DNA of 64,000 nucleotides, taken from assembly GCA_964393405.1 (NCBI GenBank), contig CAYMTR010000001.1, positions 186,001 through 250,000 of the forward strand, read 5' to 3'. Below the pieces are notes generated by a model that ran no database searches, was not told the origin of the DNA, and worked only from the letters and a program-made list of their open reading frames with translations. The stretch's first letter is position 1, and every line of letters starts with the position of its first letter. This stretch comes from CAYMTR01 sp964393405. GTDB taxonomy: Bacteria; Bacteroidota; Bacteroidia; Bacteroidales; Prolixibacteraceae. Positions 38,094 to 45,252 of this stretch are shown in pieces. A program made the position numbers and the translations under genes.

Positions 38094-38919
38094 CATACTG
38101 CTTGTTGTAAACCTTAATGCTCAATCTGTTTCAGACGTTGTCTCTTTTGCCGATGAACAGTTTGAAGATGGCAACTACTCCATTGCAGCGCAGGAATACA
38201 ATAGGGCTTTGTACTTCGGACATGAGTCTGTGGATGTAATTGCCTTACAAATAGGACACTGCTACAGCAGGATGGATGACTACGAACTTGCTTCTGTTTT
38301 TTACGATAGGGCTTATATACAGTCTAAATCTGACAGCCTTAAGAACGAAGCAATACTCGGTAAATCATTTGGCCTCCTCCTCCGGAATAAAAACATGCAG
38401 GCTCTAAACGAACTTCTTTATTTTACCGACCAGGTAAACAGTACCCAGCAAATTCAGATGCACTTTCTGAAAGGTATTGCAAGCTATGGCATCCAAAGCG
38501 ATTCAGCTGCCTACAATGAATTTATCACAGTTGTTGAACTTACAGAGCTTAGCGACTCGTCCAAACTGCTTCTGGATAAAGAATTTAAAAAAGTATTCAA
38601 ATATCATAAGAAATACAACCCTACCCGAACTTATATCATGAGCGGACTTATTCCCGGCTCAGGACAACTTTCAGTAGGCGCTATTAAAGACGGTCTTAAC
38701 TCAATGGCTCTGGTTACAGGACTCTTTTTTGCAGCTTTGGCTATTATTAATAATTATTCAGTCTTAGATGCTATAATCACTCTAATTCCATGGATTCAAA
38801 GATATTACCTTGGAGGGATGGACAAAGCCAAAATTCTTGCCGAAGAAAAGATAGTGAAAGAAAGATACAAATCGTATGAAAGGATAGTTGAACTTACATC
38901 CCCTAACAGCTACAGATGA
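38059..38919 (+). CDS. TPR-like exported membrane protein with IPGSG motif, copy 2
   Basis: 286 residues. A signal peptide (MKQNRFYILIISILLVVNLNAQ) leads to TPR-like helices (EQFEDGNYSIAAQEYNRALYF, CYSRMDDYELASVFYDRAYI). The membrane part begins TYIMSGLIPGSGQLSVGAIKDG, followed by a hydrophobic pair. It shares domain order and the IPGSG motif with the preceding gene. It overlaps that gene by 35 bp and the DUF4294 gene by 4 bp. A scaffold or assembly role in the envelope is plausible; direct evidence is absent. Confidence 0.65.
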   Translation: MKQNRFYILIISILLVVNLNAQSVSDVVSFADEQFEDGNYSIAAQEYNRALYFGHESVDVIALQIGHCYSRMDDYELASVFYDRAYIQSKSDSLKNEAILGKSFGLLLRNKNMQALNELLYFTDQVNSTQQIQMHFLKGIASYGIQSDSAAYNEFITVVELTELSDSSKLLLDKEFKKVFKYHKKYNPTRTYIMSGLIPGSGQLSVGAIKDGLNSMALVTGLFFAALAIINNYSVLDAIITLIPWIQRYYLGGMDKAKILAEEKIVKERYKSYERIVELTSPNSYR

Positions 38920-39428
38920 AAAGAACACTTTCTATACCTTCAACACGATTCATATTGTTATTACTTCTGATAATAAGCACTTTCTCGTCTCATGGAAGCA
39001 CTTTGTCTATTAAAAAGAAACTGCAATTGAAAGAGGACATTCATAAAGTTTGGCCTTTTGCCCAGACTGTTAAAATTGAATACGACCTCGTGATGGTCCA
39101 ACTAGAAATGATGGATGATGAAAATGAAAAAAAGGAATTCCTTCTTGATTATGAAAATCAAGTTAAAGAAAGATATTTCAACGATTTAATAAAGCTAAAC
39201 ATCAGGCAGGGAAAAATTCTTCTTCTCTTAATCGATAGGGAGATTGGACATACTCCTTACCAATTGCTGTCAACCTTTCTAAATCCTTCGCGCGCCGATT
39301 TCTGGCAGAAGTGTGCTCAGATTCTAGGTGCCGATCTTACCCTGAAATACCGTCCTGAAACTTATCCCGATATTGATGACGTAGTAAAGAAACTCTCTAA
39401 GAAGGATATCCAGCCTTACATTCAATAG
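38916..39428 (+). CDS. DUF4294-family exported protein
   Basis: 170 residues with a signal peptide (about residues 1-27). The body matches the DUF4294 pattern: KEDIHKVWPFAQTVKIEYDLV, a charged helix (NEKKEFLLDYENQVKERY), then LIKLNIRQGKILLLLIDREIGHTPYQLLSTF and a final FWQKCAQILGADLTLKYRPE. The function of DUF4294 is unknown, and it is largely confined to Bacteroidota. It is the last gene of the overlapping chain that starts with the LolA-like gene. No clear terminator follows before the convergent hydrolase gene. Confidence 0.75.
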   Translation: MKRTLSIPSTRFILLLLLIISTFSSHGSTLSIKKKLQLKEDIHKVWPFAQTVKIEYDLVMVQLEMMDDENEKKEFLLDYENQVKERYFNDLIKLNIRQGKILLLLIDREIGHTPYQLLSTFLNPSRADFWQKCAQILGADLTLKYRPETYPDIDDVVKKLSKKDIQPYIQ

Positions 39429-39486
39429 TTGCACTTTAAATAAAAAACCAAAACATTTACGTCAAGCACATAATTTCGAATACCTT

Positions 39487-40194
39487 CTAACCTTCCTTTG
39501 AAATAAAAGATCCAAACTTCAAAAACTCAAGAATTATTTTTATGACTTTTCTTTTTTGAGTCAGCACCGTATGTTCTTCATGAAAAACTGCTACATCTTT
39601 TTCTATACCCATTGTTGTTCTTTCAGGTTTGAGTCTCCCGTCATCATCTCCCTTAATCCTAAGACTATATCCATACTTGTCACCTTTGATTCCAACAATT
39701 ACACCTACTTCAGAATCCTCAGGAACAGGCAGATTATTAGCATAAGAAGAAGAGTCTGTCTTCAAAAGTTCAATGTTAGGACCTAACACCCATTTAGTAA
39801 AAGCGCTTTTTGCATAAATGTCTGCAATTTCTGCACCTTTATTGGGTGGAGCTATCATTACAATCCGGAATATTACAGGATGCTTTTCAATGCTATCAAG
39901 ATTTTTATACATTGACCTTACTACCAGGGCTCCCATTGAATGGGTTACAAAGCTTATAGAATCATATCCCGATTTTTCAATATCGTCATAAAGTTCTTTC
40001 CCAAGCTCATCAAGTTCGACATATAGACTGTTATATCCATAATTTTTAGTCTCAAAACCCGCCCTATTAAGGTTCCTCTCAATTTTATTCAACACGAATT
40101 TTGGACTTCCATGTCCGTGGATAAGATAAACAATATGGCTACCATAGGTTGAAATGGAAAAAGCCAATAATATATAAGTCAGCAGATACTTCAT
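39487..40194 (-). CDS. Exported alpha/beta hydrolase, lipase or PGAP1-like
   Basis: 235 residues with a short signal peptide (MKYLLTYILLAFSISTYG). The oxyanion-type HGHG motif (VYLIHGHGSP) is followed by the nucleophile elbow SFVTHSMGALVVRSM, a GxSxG variant with Ser preceded by His. APPNKGAEIADIYA resembles the lipase/esterase pattern used on lipids or acyl chains. A distal His is present (FHEEHTVL). Export suggests a periplasmic lipid or ester substrate. It is convergent with the DUF4294 gene and divergent from the alkyltransferase-like gene. Confidence 0.8.
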   Translation of the reverse strand: MKYLLTYILLAFSISTYGSHIVYLIHGHGSPKFVLNKIERNLNRAGFETKNYGYNSLYVELDELGKELYDDIEKSGYDSISFVTHSMGALVVRSMYKNLDSIEKHPVIFRIVMIAPPNKGAEIADIYAKSAFTKWVLGPNIELLKTDSSSYANNLPVPEDSEVGVIVGIKGDKYGYSLRIKGDDDGRLKPERTTMGIEKDVAVFHEEHTVLTQKRKVIKIILEFLKFGSFISKEG

Positions 40195-40253
40195 ATTAAA
40201 TAGATGAGGTTTAGTTTAATTCCTTTATTTTGCAATATTCAAATGTACAAATT

Positions 40254-40586
40254 ATGAGTGAAGATTTCTTTCTAAAAGTTTATGAAATTGTTAAGCTTAT
40301 TCCTCCCGGAAGGGTCACAAGCTACGGTGCAATAGCCTGCTATCTTGGATCATCACGCTCGTCAAGAATGGTAGGATGGGCAATGAATCAAAGCCACTCA
40401 CAAAAAGAAATTATACCTGCCCACAGGGTTGTAAACAGAAACGGCCTTCTTACAGGGAAACACTTTTTCGGAGGCGAAAACATAATGCAGGAACTTCTTG
40501 AAAGTGAAGGTCTTATTATTGAAGATGATCAGATTCTTAACTTCAAAGAAAGATTCTGGGATCCGGTAAAAGAGCTTGGCTTTTAA
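40254..40586 (+). CDS. Alkyltransferase-like DNA repair protein (ATL)
   Basis: 110 residues from the ATG at 40254; an in-frame TTG at 40230 is rejected. It is the DNA-binding half of the O6-alkylguanine transferase fold (IPPGRVTSYGAIACYLG, RMVGWAMNQS). The active-site motif PCHRV reads PAHRV here, with Ala at residue 56 in place of the alkyl-accepting Cys, which defines ATL proteins. ATLs bind alkylated guanine and hand it to nucleotide excision repair. Its TAA shares bases with the TAA of the convergent SDR gene. Confidence 0.92.
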   Translation: MSEDFFLKVYEIVKLIPPGRVTSYGAIACYLGSSRSSRMVGWAMNQSHSQKEIIPAHRVVNRNGLLTGKHFFGGENIMQELLESEGLIIEDDQILNFKERFWDPVKELGF

Positions 40587-41374
40587 GCAGAAAGAAACCC
40601 TCCATCGACAGGTACAAGCGCCCCGTACATATAGCTCGACATATCGGAACACATAACTAAGACCATCCTTGCTATTTCATCAGGATCACCAAGTCGGCCG
40701 GCAGGTATACGCTGAAAGAAATTATAACCGTCAGAAATAAGCTTAAACTGCAACTTTGTAATCGCGGTTTTAGCAGCACTCTTTGTACCGTTACTCAGTA
40801 TTCCTCCCGGAAGCAAAGCATTCACCCTGAACCCTTTTCTTCCAAATTCACGCGCAAGATCGCGCGTTAAAGCAATTACCCCTATTTTGCTCAATGAGTA
40901 TTGTGTAAGGTCATCTTTGAATGGCAATATTGCTTCTATTGAACCAAAATTTACAATCACACCTCCTCTTTTACCTCTTGCCCTGATCATATTCTGACAC
41001 ATCCAAAGTATTGAATATAAGTTAACCTGCATAACTTTTTCAAGATAAGCATAATCAAGCGTCATGAATTTCTTAAAAGGATAAATACCTGCGTTATTGA
41101 CCAGTATATCAACACTCTTACCATCAACTTCCTCCCAGAACCCATCAATATTGCTTTTCTCTGAAAGGTCGAAAGCGAAAGTCTTTACATTATTCCCCTT
41201 TTCTCTTAGTGAAGCAGCCAACTCATCAAGCCCATTATTATCCTTATCAATCAGAACCAGATTGCATTCTGCCTCAGCAAGTCGCATTGAAATAGCCTTA
41301 CCAATACCATTAGCCGCTCCTGTTATTACTGCAGTCTTGTTTTTTAAATTAAGTAATTCTCCTATTGTTTTCAT
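40583..41374 (-). CDS. Short-chain dehydrogenase/reductase
   Basis: 263 residues, classical SDR length. Cofactor motif TGAANGIGKA, NNAG motif (LVNNAGIYPF), catalytic Ser in VNFGSIEAI, and the YxxxK pair in TQYSLSKIGVIALT. D37-type acidic residue in LVLIDKDNNG suggests NAD preference. The PG motif (NALLPGGI) and a C-terminal MYGALVPVDGGF are intact. It is probably a sugar or acyl-type oxidoreductase; substrate unknown. A strong GGAGGAG-like ribosome site precedes the ATG. The stop overlaps that of the convergent ATL gene. Confidence 0.88.
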   Translation of the reverse strand: MKTIGELLNLKNKTAVITGAANGIGKAISMRLAEAECNLVLIDKDNNGLDELAASLREKGNNVKTFAFDLSEKSNIDGFWEEVDGKSVDILVNNAGIYPFKKFMTLDYAYLEKVMQVNLYSILWMCQNMIRARGKRGGVIVNFGSIEAILPFKDDLTQYSLSKIGVIALTRDLAREFGRKGFRVNALLPGGILSNGTKSAAKTAITKLQFKLISDGYNFFQRIPAGRLGDPDEIARMVLVMCSDMSSYMYGALVPVDGGFLSA

Positions 41375-41573
41375 GTCTCCTCCCCATTAACCTGTTTTTA
41401 TGCTAATTACGACCAAATAATCAACAAGCACAATTCAGACAAGGGGAAATAAGTACACCTTTTAAAAGTTGGAATAAATTTCTTATTATTTTAAAATTAT
41501 GGTGAACATTTAAGATAAGTTTATCCTTATATGAATAATTTTCTATTTTTACATATTCAAAAACAATTAAGGT

Positions 41574-42671
41574 ATGAATATACAACCTAAAGATATCAAA
41601 GAAGTACTCAGCACTGTTAATATGCCGGGGTCTAACAGTAACATTGTTGAACTAGACATGGTTCAGGAGATAAGAATTGAAGGCAAGAAAGTAAGCTTCA
41701 CACTTGTATTTCAAAGATCCAACGACCCGAATATACCTAATGTTAAAGTTCAATGTGTCCAAAGTCTTTTAAGGAAATATGGTAAAGGAATTGAAATAGC
41801 AGGAAATATTTCTGTGCGCTCTGTTCATGATATGCAAAGACCTGTACTTCCGGGGGTTAAGAATATTATAGCCGTAGCTTCAGGTAAGGGAGGGGTAGGA
41901 AAATCAACCGTTGCAGTAAATCTAGCTGTATCCCTTGCAAAGACAGGTGCTTCAGTCGGATTAATTGATGCCGATATCTTTGGACCTTCAATCCCAATCA
42001 TGTTTGGTGAGAAGGATGCTAGACCCACAGGAGACAAAGTTGATGGACGTGATGTAATCATTCCTATTGAAAAATACGGCGTAAAAATATTATCTATAGG
42101 GTTCTTCATTAATCAGGAAGACGCTTTAGTATGGCGCGGACCAATGGCATCCAATGCCTTAAAACAACTTATTATTGATACAGACTGGGGCTCACTCGAT
42201 TATTTACTCATTGACCTCCCTCCCGGAACAAGCGATATACATTTAACCCTGATGCAAACGGTGCCCGTTACCGGGGCTGTAATAGTAACAACCCCTCAGG
42301 ATGTTGCTTTAGCAGATGTAATTAAGGGAGTTAACATGTTCAAAAGCAAATCTATAGATGTACCTGTGCTTGGAATAATAGAAAATATGTCGTGGTTTAC
42401 ACCGATTGAGTTGCCCGAAAACAAATATTATATCTTCGGGAAAGACGGAGGCAAGAAAATGGCCGAACAGGTTGGAGTAACTCTTTTAGGCCAGATACCT
42501 ATAGTTCAGAGCATCAGGGAAGGTGGAGATAATGGAGAACCATCAGCGATTTCTGGAGATGAAATAAGCATAAAAGCATTTACAGACTTGTGCAACAATG
42601 TTATAGAAGCATTAGACATAAGAAACGAAGAAATTGCACCTACCGAAAAAATAAAGGTCACAAGAAAATAA
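41574..42671 (+). CDS. Mrp/NBP35-family iron-sulfur carrier ATPase
   Basis: 365 residues. An N-terminal MIP18/DUF59-like domain (residues about 1-95) precedes a deviant Walker A GKGGVGKST and the family motifs IDADIFGPSIPIMFG and DYLLIDLPPGTSDIHLTL. The C-terminal CxxC that binds the bridging Fe-S cluster in many ApbC/Mrp proteins is absent: the equivalent segment reads NMSWFTPIELPENKYYIFG. It probably helps load Fe-S clusters in the cytoplasm. It stands alone, about 200 bp from the divergent SDR gene. Confidence 0.9.
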   Translation: MNIQPKDIKEVLSTVNMPGSNSNIVELDMVQEIRIEGKKVSFTLVFQRSNDPNIPNVKVQCVQSLLRKYGKGIEIAGNISVRSVHDMQRPVLPGVKNIIAVASGKGGVGKSTVAVNLAVSLAKTGASVGLIDADIFGPSIPIMFGEKDARPTGDKVDGRDVIIPIEKYGVKILSIGFFINQEDALVWRGPMASNALKQLIIDTDWGSLDYLLIDLPPGTSDIHLTLMQTVPVTGAVIVTTPQDVALADVIKGVNMFKSKSIDVPVLGIIENMSWFTPIELPENKYYIFGKDGGKKMAEQVGVTLLGQIPIVQSIREGGDNGEPSAISGDEISIKAFTDLCNNVIEALDIRNEEIAPTEKIKVTRK

Positions 42672-42784
42672 AAAAATCATCTTAAGTGTTCATATTTTTT
42701 ATGCCAAAAGACTTATAAAATAACAATTTTTAACTTTTTAAATAATAATTTCTTAAAAACCTTTACATTGTTATTAATAATCAA

Positions 42785-42792
42785 TAGATTTG
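42785..42792 (+). promoter_or_regulatory. Candidate -7 element for the RRM protein, implying a 95-nt leader
   Basis: TAGATTTG matches TAnnTTTG, 102 bp before the ATG at 42895. The AT-rich, U-rich leader this implies is long for the region. Confidence 0.35.
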
Positions 42793-42894
42793 CTTGATTA
42801 GGATTTGTTTAGTACCAACATCTCACAATTTGTTTGCTACACATTTTCTAAAGAGTTAATTAATCCAATTATCATTTAATTTTTTTTTCATTTT

Positions 42895-43332
42895 ATGGAT
42901 ATTTTTGTAGCAAAGCTAAACGCTGACACAACAGCTGATCAAATCAAAGAATTATTCAGCCAATATGGTAATGTCAGTTCTGTAAAACTTATTATGGATC
43001 GTGAAACAGGCATGTCAAAATGCTATGGTTTCGTAGAAATGGAAGATGAATCAGAAGGGTCTGCTTCTATTGAGCACCTTAATGATACAAATTTCATGGG
43101 CAATTACATCATTGTTAAAAAATCTGAACCCAGATCTGCAGAAAAACGTTCATTCGGAAGACCTGGTGGTGGCGGCGGTGGAAATCGCAGACCGGATGGT
43201 AACCGTGGTGGTTTTGGGAATAGAACCGGCGGCGGCGGCGGTGGTTACAATCGCGACCGTGGTGGTGACCGCAATGACCGTGGTGGTGGTAGCAGGGATC
43301 ACAGAAGAGGCGACTATAACAGATACGAATAA
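42895..43332 (+). CDS. RRM RNA-binding protein with Gly/Arg-rich tail
   Basis: 145 residues. Residues 1-80 are one RRM with RNP2 (DIFVAKLNA) and RNP1 (KCYGFVEME). The remainder is a Gly/Arg/Asn/Asp-rich low-complexity tail with RGG-like repeats (GGGGNRRPDGNRGGFGNR and later copies). Such proteins are abundant RNA binders in Bacteroidota, often cold- or stress-related, and the tail may promote condensation. A long leader and a strong terminator (43341-43368) bound a single-gene transcript. Confidence 0.92.
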   Translation: MDIFVAKLNADTTADQIKELFSQYGNVSSVKLIMDRETGMSKCYGFVEMEDESEGSASIEHLNDTNFMGNYIIVKKSEPRSAEKRSFGRPGGGGGGNRRPDGNRGGFGNRTGGGGGGYNRDRGGDRNDRGGGSRDHRRGDYNRYE

Positions 43333-43340
43333 AGACTTCA

Positions 43341-43368
43341 AAAAGCAGGATATAAAAATCCTGCTTTT
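43341..43368 (+). terminator. Intrinsic terminator of the RRM gene
   Basis: An 11-bp perfect stem AAAAGCAGGAT / ATCCTGCTTTT with a 6-base loop and a T tract, 9 bp after the stop codon. Confidence 0.9.
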
Positions 43369-43449
43369 TTTTTGCTTTCCCCATACTAACAATACCTTAA
43401 CAAAAGGTACATATCAACCGTCGCGGCTTTTCAATATTTATATAATTCG

Positions 43450-43457
43450 TATCTTTG
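43450..43457 (+). promoter_or_regulatory. Candidate -7 element of pgk
   Basis: TATCTTTG matches TAnnTTTG and lies 33 bp before the pgk ATG at 43491. A -33 box is not obvious. Confidence 0.45.
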
Positions 43458-43490
43458 GTACTCAATTCAAAACTTAAATATCTAAATAAG

Positions 43491-44684
43491 ATGCAAAAAA
43501 TTGATACTTACGATTTCGCGGGTAAAAAAGCACTAATCCGTGTCGACTTTAATGTACCCCTTAACGAAAACTTTGAAATCACTGATGATACTCGTATGAG
43601 GGCAGCTATTCCTACTATCAATAAAGTAATTGAAAAAGGAGGCTCCCCAATTATCATGTCTCACCTTGGCCGTCCGAAAGATGGTCCTCAGGACAAATAT
43701 TCACTTCGCCATCTTGTAGCCCACCTTTCTGCCTTGCTCAACGGTGCTACAGTAAAATTTGCAACCGACTGTATTGGTGAAGAAGCCAAAAAAGTTGCCG
43801 ATACTTTGAAACCGGGTGAAGTATTAATGCTCGAAAACCTCAGGTTCTATAAAGAAGAAGAAAAAGGAGTAGAATCATTTGCAGGTCAGCTTGCAGAAAT
43901 TGGCGACTGCTGGATTAACGATGCATTCGGAACAGCACACCGCGCCCATGCTTCTACAGCTGTCATAGCTAAGTTCTTCCCTAAAGACAAGATGTTTGGA
44001 TACCTTATCGAAAGTGAACTCGACAGTCTTTGCAAAGTTATGGACTCACCTAAGAAACCTTTCACAGCTATCATGGGTGGAGCAAAAGTATCTTCAAAAA
44101 TTACAATCATTGAAAACCTCCTCGACAAAGTTGACAACTTGATTTTAGGCGGTGGAATGACATTTACATTCATCAAAGCCCACGGCGGAAACATTGGCAG
44201 CTCGCTTGTTGAAGAAGATTATATTGAAACAGCATTAAACATTGAAAAAGCTGCTGCAGCTAAGGGAGTAAAGATCATCATGGCAAATGATGTTGTTGCT
44301 GCCGACGCCTTCTCAGCCGATGCAAACACCCAAATAGTTGAATCAGACAATATCCCAGCCGGATGGATGGGACTTGATGCTGGTCCAAGAAGCATTGAAG
44401 AAATGAAGCATGTAATTGAGAATTCAGGTACAATCCTTTGGAATGGTCCGGTAGGAGTATTTGAATTTGAGAAATTTGAAGCAGGCTCAAAAGCTGTAGC
44501 AGAAGCTATTGTAGCTGCTACATCTAAAGGTGCATTCTCGCTAATTGGCGGTGGAGATTCAGTTGCATGTATTAACAAATTCGAACTTGCTGATGGAGTA
44601 TCATATATTTCAACAGCCGGAGGTGCATTGCTTGAATACCTTGAAGGAAAAGTCCTTCCTGGAATTGCAGCCGTAAAAGAATAA
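43491..44684 (+). CDS. pgk: Phosphoglycerate kinase
   Basis: 397 residues from the ATG at 43491; an upstream in-frame ATG at 43455 lies inside the promoter. The N-terminal phosphoglycerate-binding motif is ALIRVDFNVPLNE, the basic patch is IIMSHLGRPKDG, and the C-domain nucleotide segment holds TILWNGPVGVFEFEKF and FSLIGGGDSVACINKF. The hinge and length are standard. It makes ATP from 1,3-bisphosphoglycerate in glycolysis. A terminator follows at 44711-44738. Confidence 0.97.
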   Translation: MQKIDTYDFAGKKALIRVDFNVPLNENFEITDDTRMRAAIPTINKVIEKGGSPIIMSHLGRPKDGPQDKYSLRHLVAHLSALLNGATVKFATDCIGEEAKKVADTLKPGEVLMLENLRFYKEEEKGVESFAGQLAEIGDCWINDAFGTAHRAHASTAVIAKFFPKDKMFGYLIESELDSLCKVMDSPKKPFTAIMGGAKVSSKITIIENLLDKVDNLILGGGMTFTFIKAHGGNIGSSLVEEDYIETALNIEKAAAAKGVKIIMANDVVAADAFSADANTQIVESDNIPAGWMGLDAGPRSIEEMKHVIENSGTILWNGPVGVFEFEKFEAGSKAVAEAIVAATSKGAFSLIGGGDSVACINKFELADGVSYISTAGGALLEYLEGKVLPGIAAVKE

Positions 44685-44710
44685 CAATAATATCCATAAT
44701 AGATTTTAAG

Positions 44711-44738
44711 AACCCGGGGCAGATCTTTGCTTCGGGTT
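44711..44738 (+). terminator. Intrinsic terminator of pgk
   Basis: Stem AACCCG / CGGGTT around a 16-base loop followed by TTTTATTTTT, 26 bp after the pgk stop. Confidence 0.75.
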
Positions 44739-44860
44739 TTTATTTTTAATACAACAACTTATCAATTCTCAAATTTTTGAGAACACTTTCTCGTAAGTTA
44801 TTCCAGAAACAAACATGAACCAAATAGGGAATTGAGCAATACCACATTCGTACCACATTC

Positions 44861-44892
44861 GTCCTTTCTCCCTTAATAAAGGGAGAAAGGAC
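44861..44892. repeat. Perfect 14-bp inverted repeat with AATA loop
   Basis: GTCCTTTCTCCCTT, AATA, then AAGGGAGAAAGGAC. No T tract follows on either strand, so it does not look like a plain terminator, and it lies about 120 bp after the pgk terminator. Confidence 0.85.
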
Positions 44893-45088
44893 GGCTATGG
44901 TAGGGAGAAGGTAGCTTTTATATTCTAATCCATCATGAAGGATTATTCGGAAATGGAGGAATAAAGTGCGGTGTTTACTTTTTGAGGATCAAGACTGAAA
45001 ATAATGAGGTTGTTACAGAAAAGGTTGTGCTGTAGGTAAAGTTTAAAATTGTGTTCCGGAACTTCTTTTTCTGTTTATTTGGTATTTT

Positions 45089-45123
45089 ATGTCGTTTAAT
45101 GGTTAAATCATGTCGTTTAATGG
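45089..45123. repeat. Direct repeat ATGTCGTTTAATGG, two copies 21 bp apart
   Basis: Copies at 45089-45102 and 45110-45123 are identical. The 21-bp spacing, two helical turns, puts both on one face of the DNA, about 130 bp before the next gene. Confidence 0.75.
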
Positions 45124-45252
45124 CAAAAACGTGCAATTCAAACAATTTATGGCTGGGAGGCAACGAGTTATATTGTTTAAAAAGATTATTTTATATAATT
45201 TTATCAGTATTAAATAATCATAAAATAAAACCCTAATGAAAAAAATCAAAAC

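Larger units (their letters stand above)
44739..45252. other. Long non-coding gap with an inverted repeat and a direct repeat
   Basis: About 510 bp without a credible gene. It contains the repeated CCACATTCG near 44852, a perfect 14-bp inverted repeat (44861-44892), and a 14-bp direct repeat with 21-bp spacing (45089-45123). It ends in an ATG at 45236 that opens a 26-codon frame into the CAAA tract. Confidence 0.6.

Noticed and set aside
43115..43392. Minus-strand ORFs opposite the RRM gene
   Set aside because: They arise from the Gly/Arg codon bias of the plus-strand tail and show only His/Thr/Val low-complexity sequence.
45051..45236. 61-codon plus-strand ORF before the CAAA gene
   Set aside because: It overlaps the direct repeat and an AT-rich gap, has low-complexity content (many Phe, Cys and Leu), and no ribosome site, so it is most likely chance.
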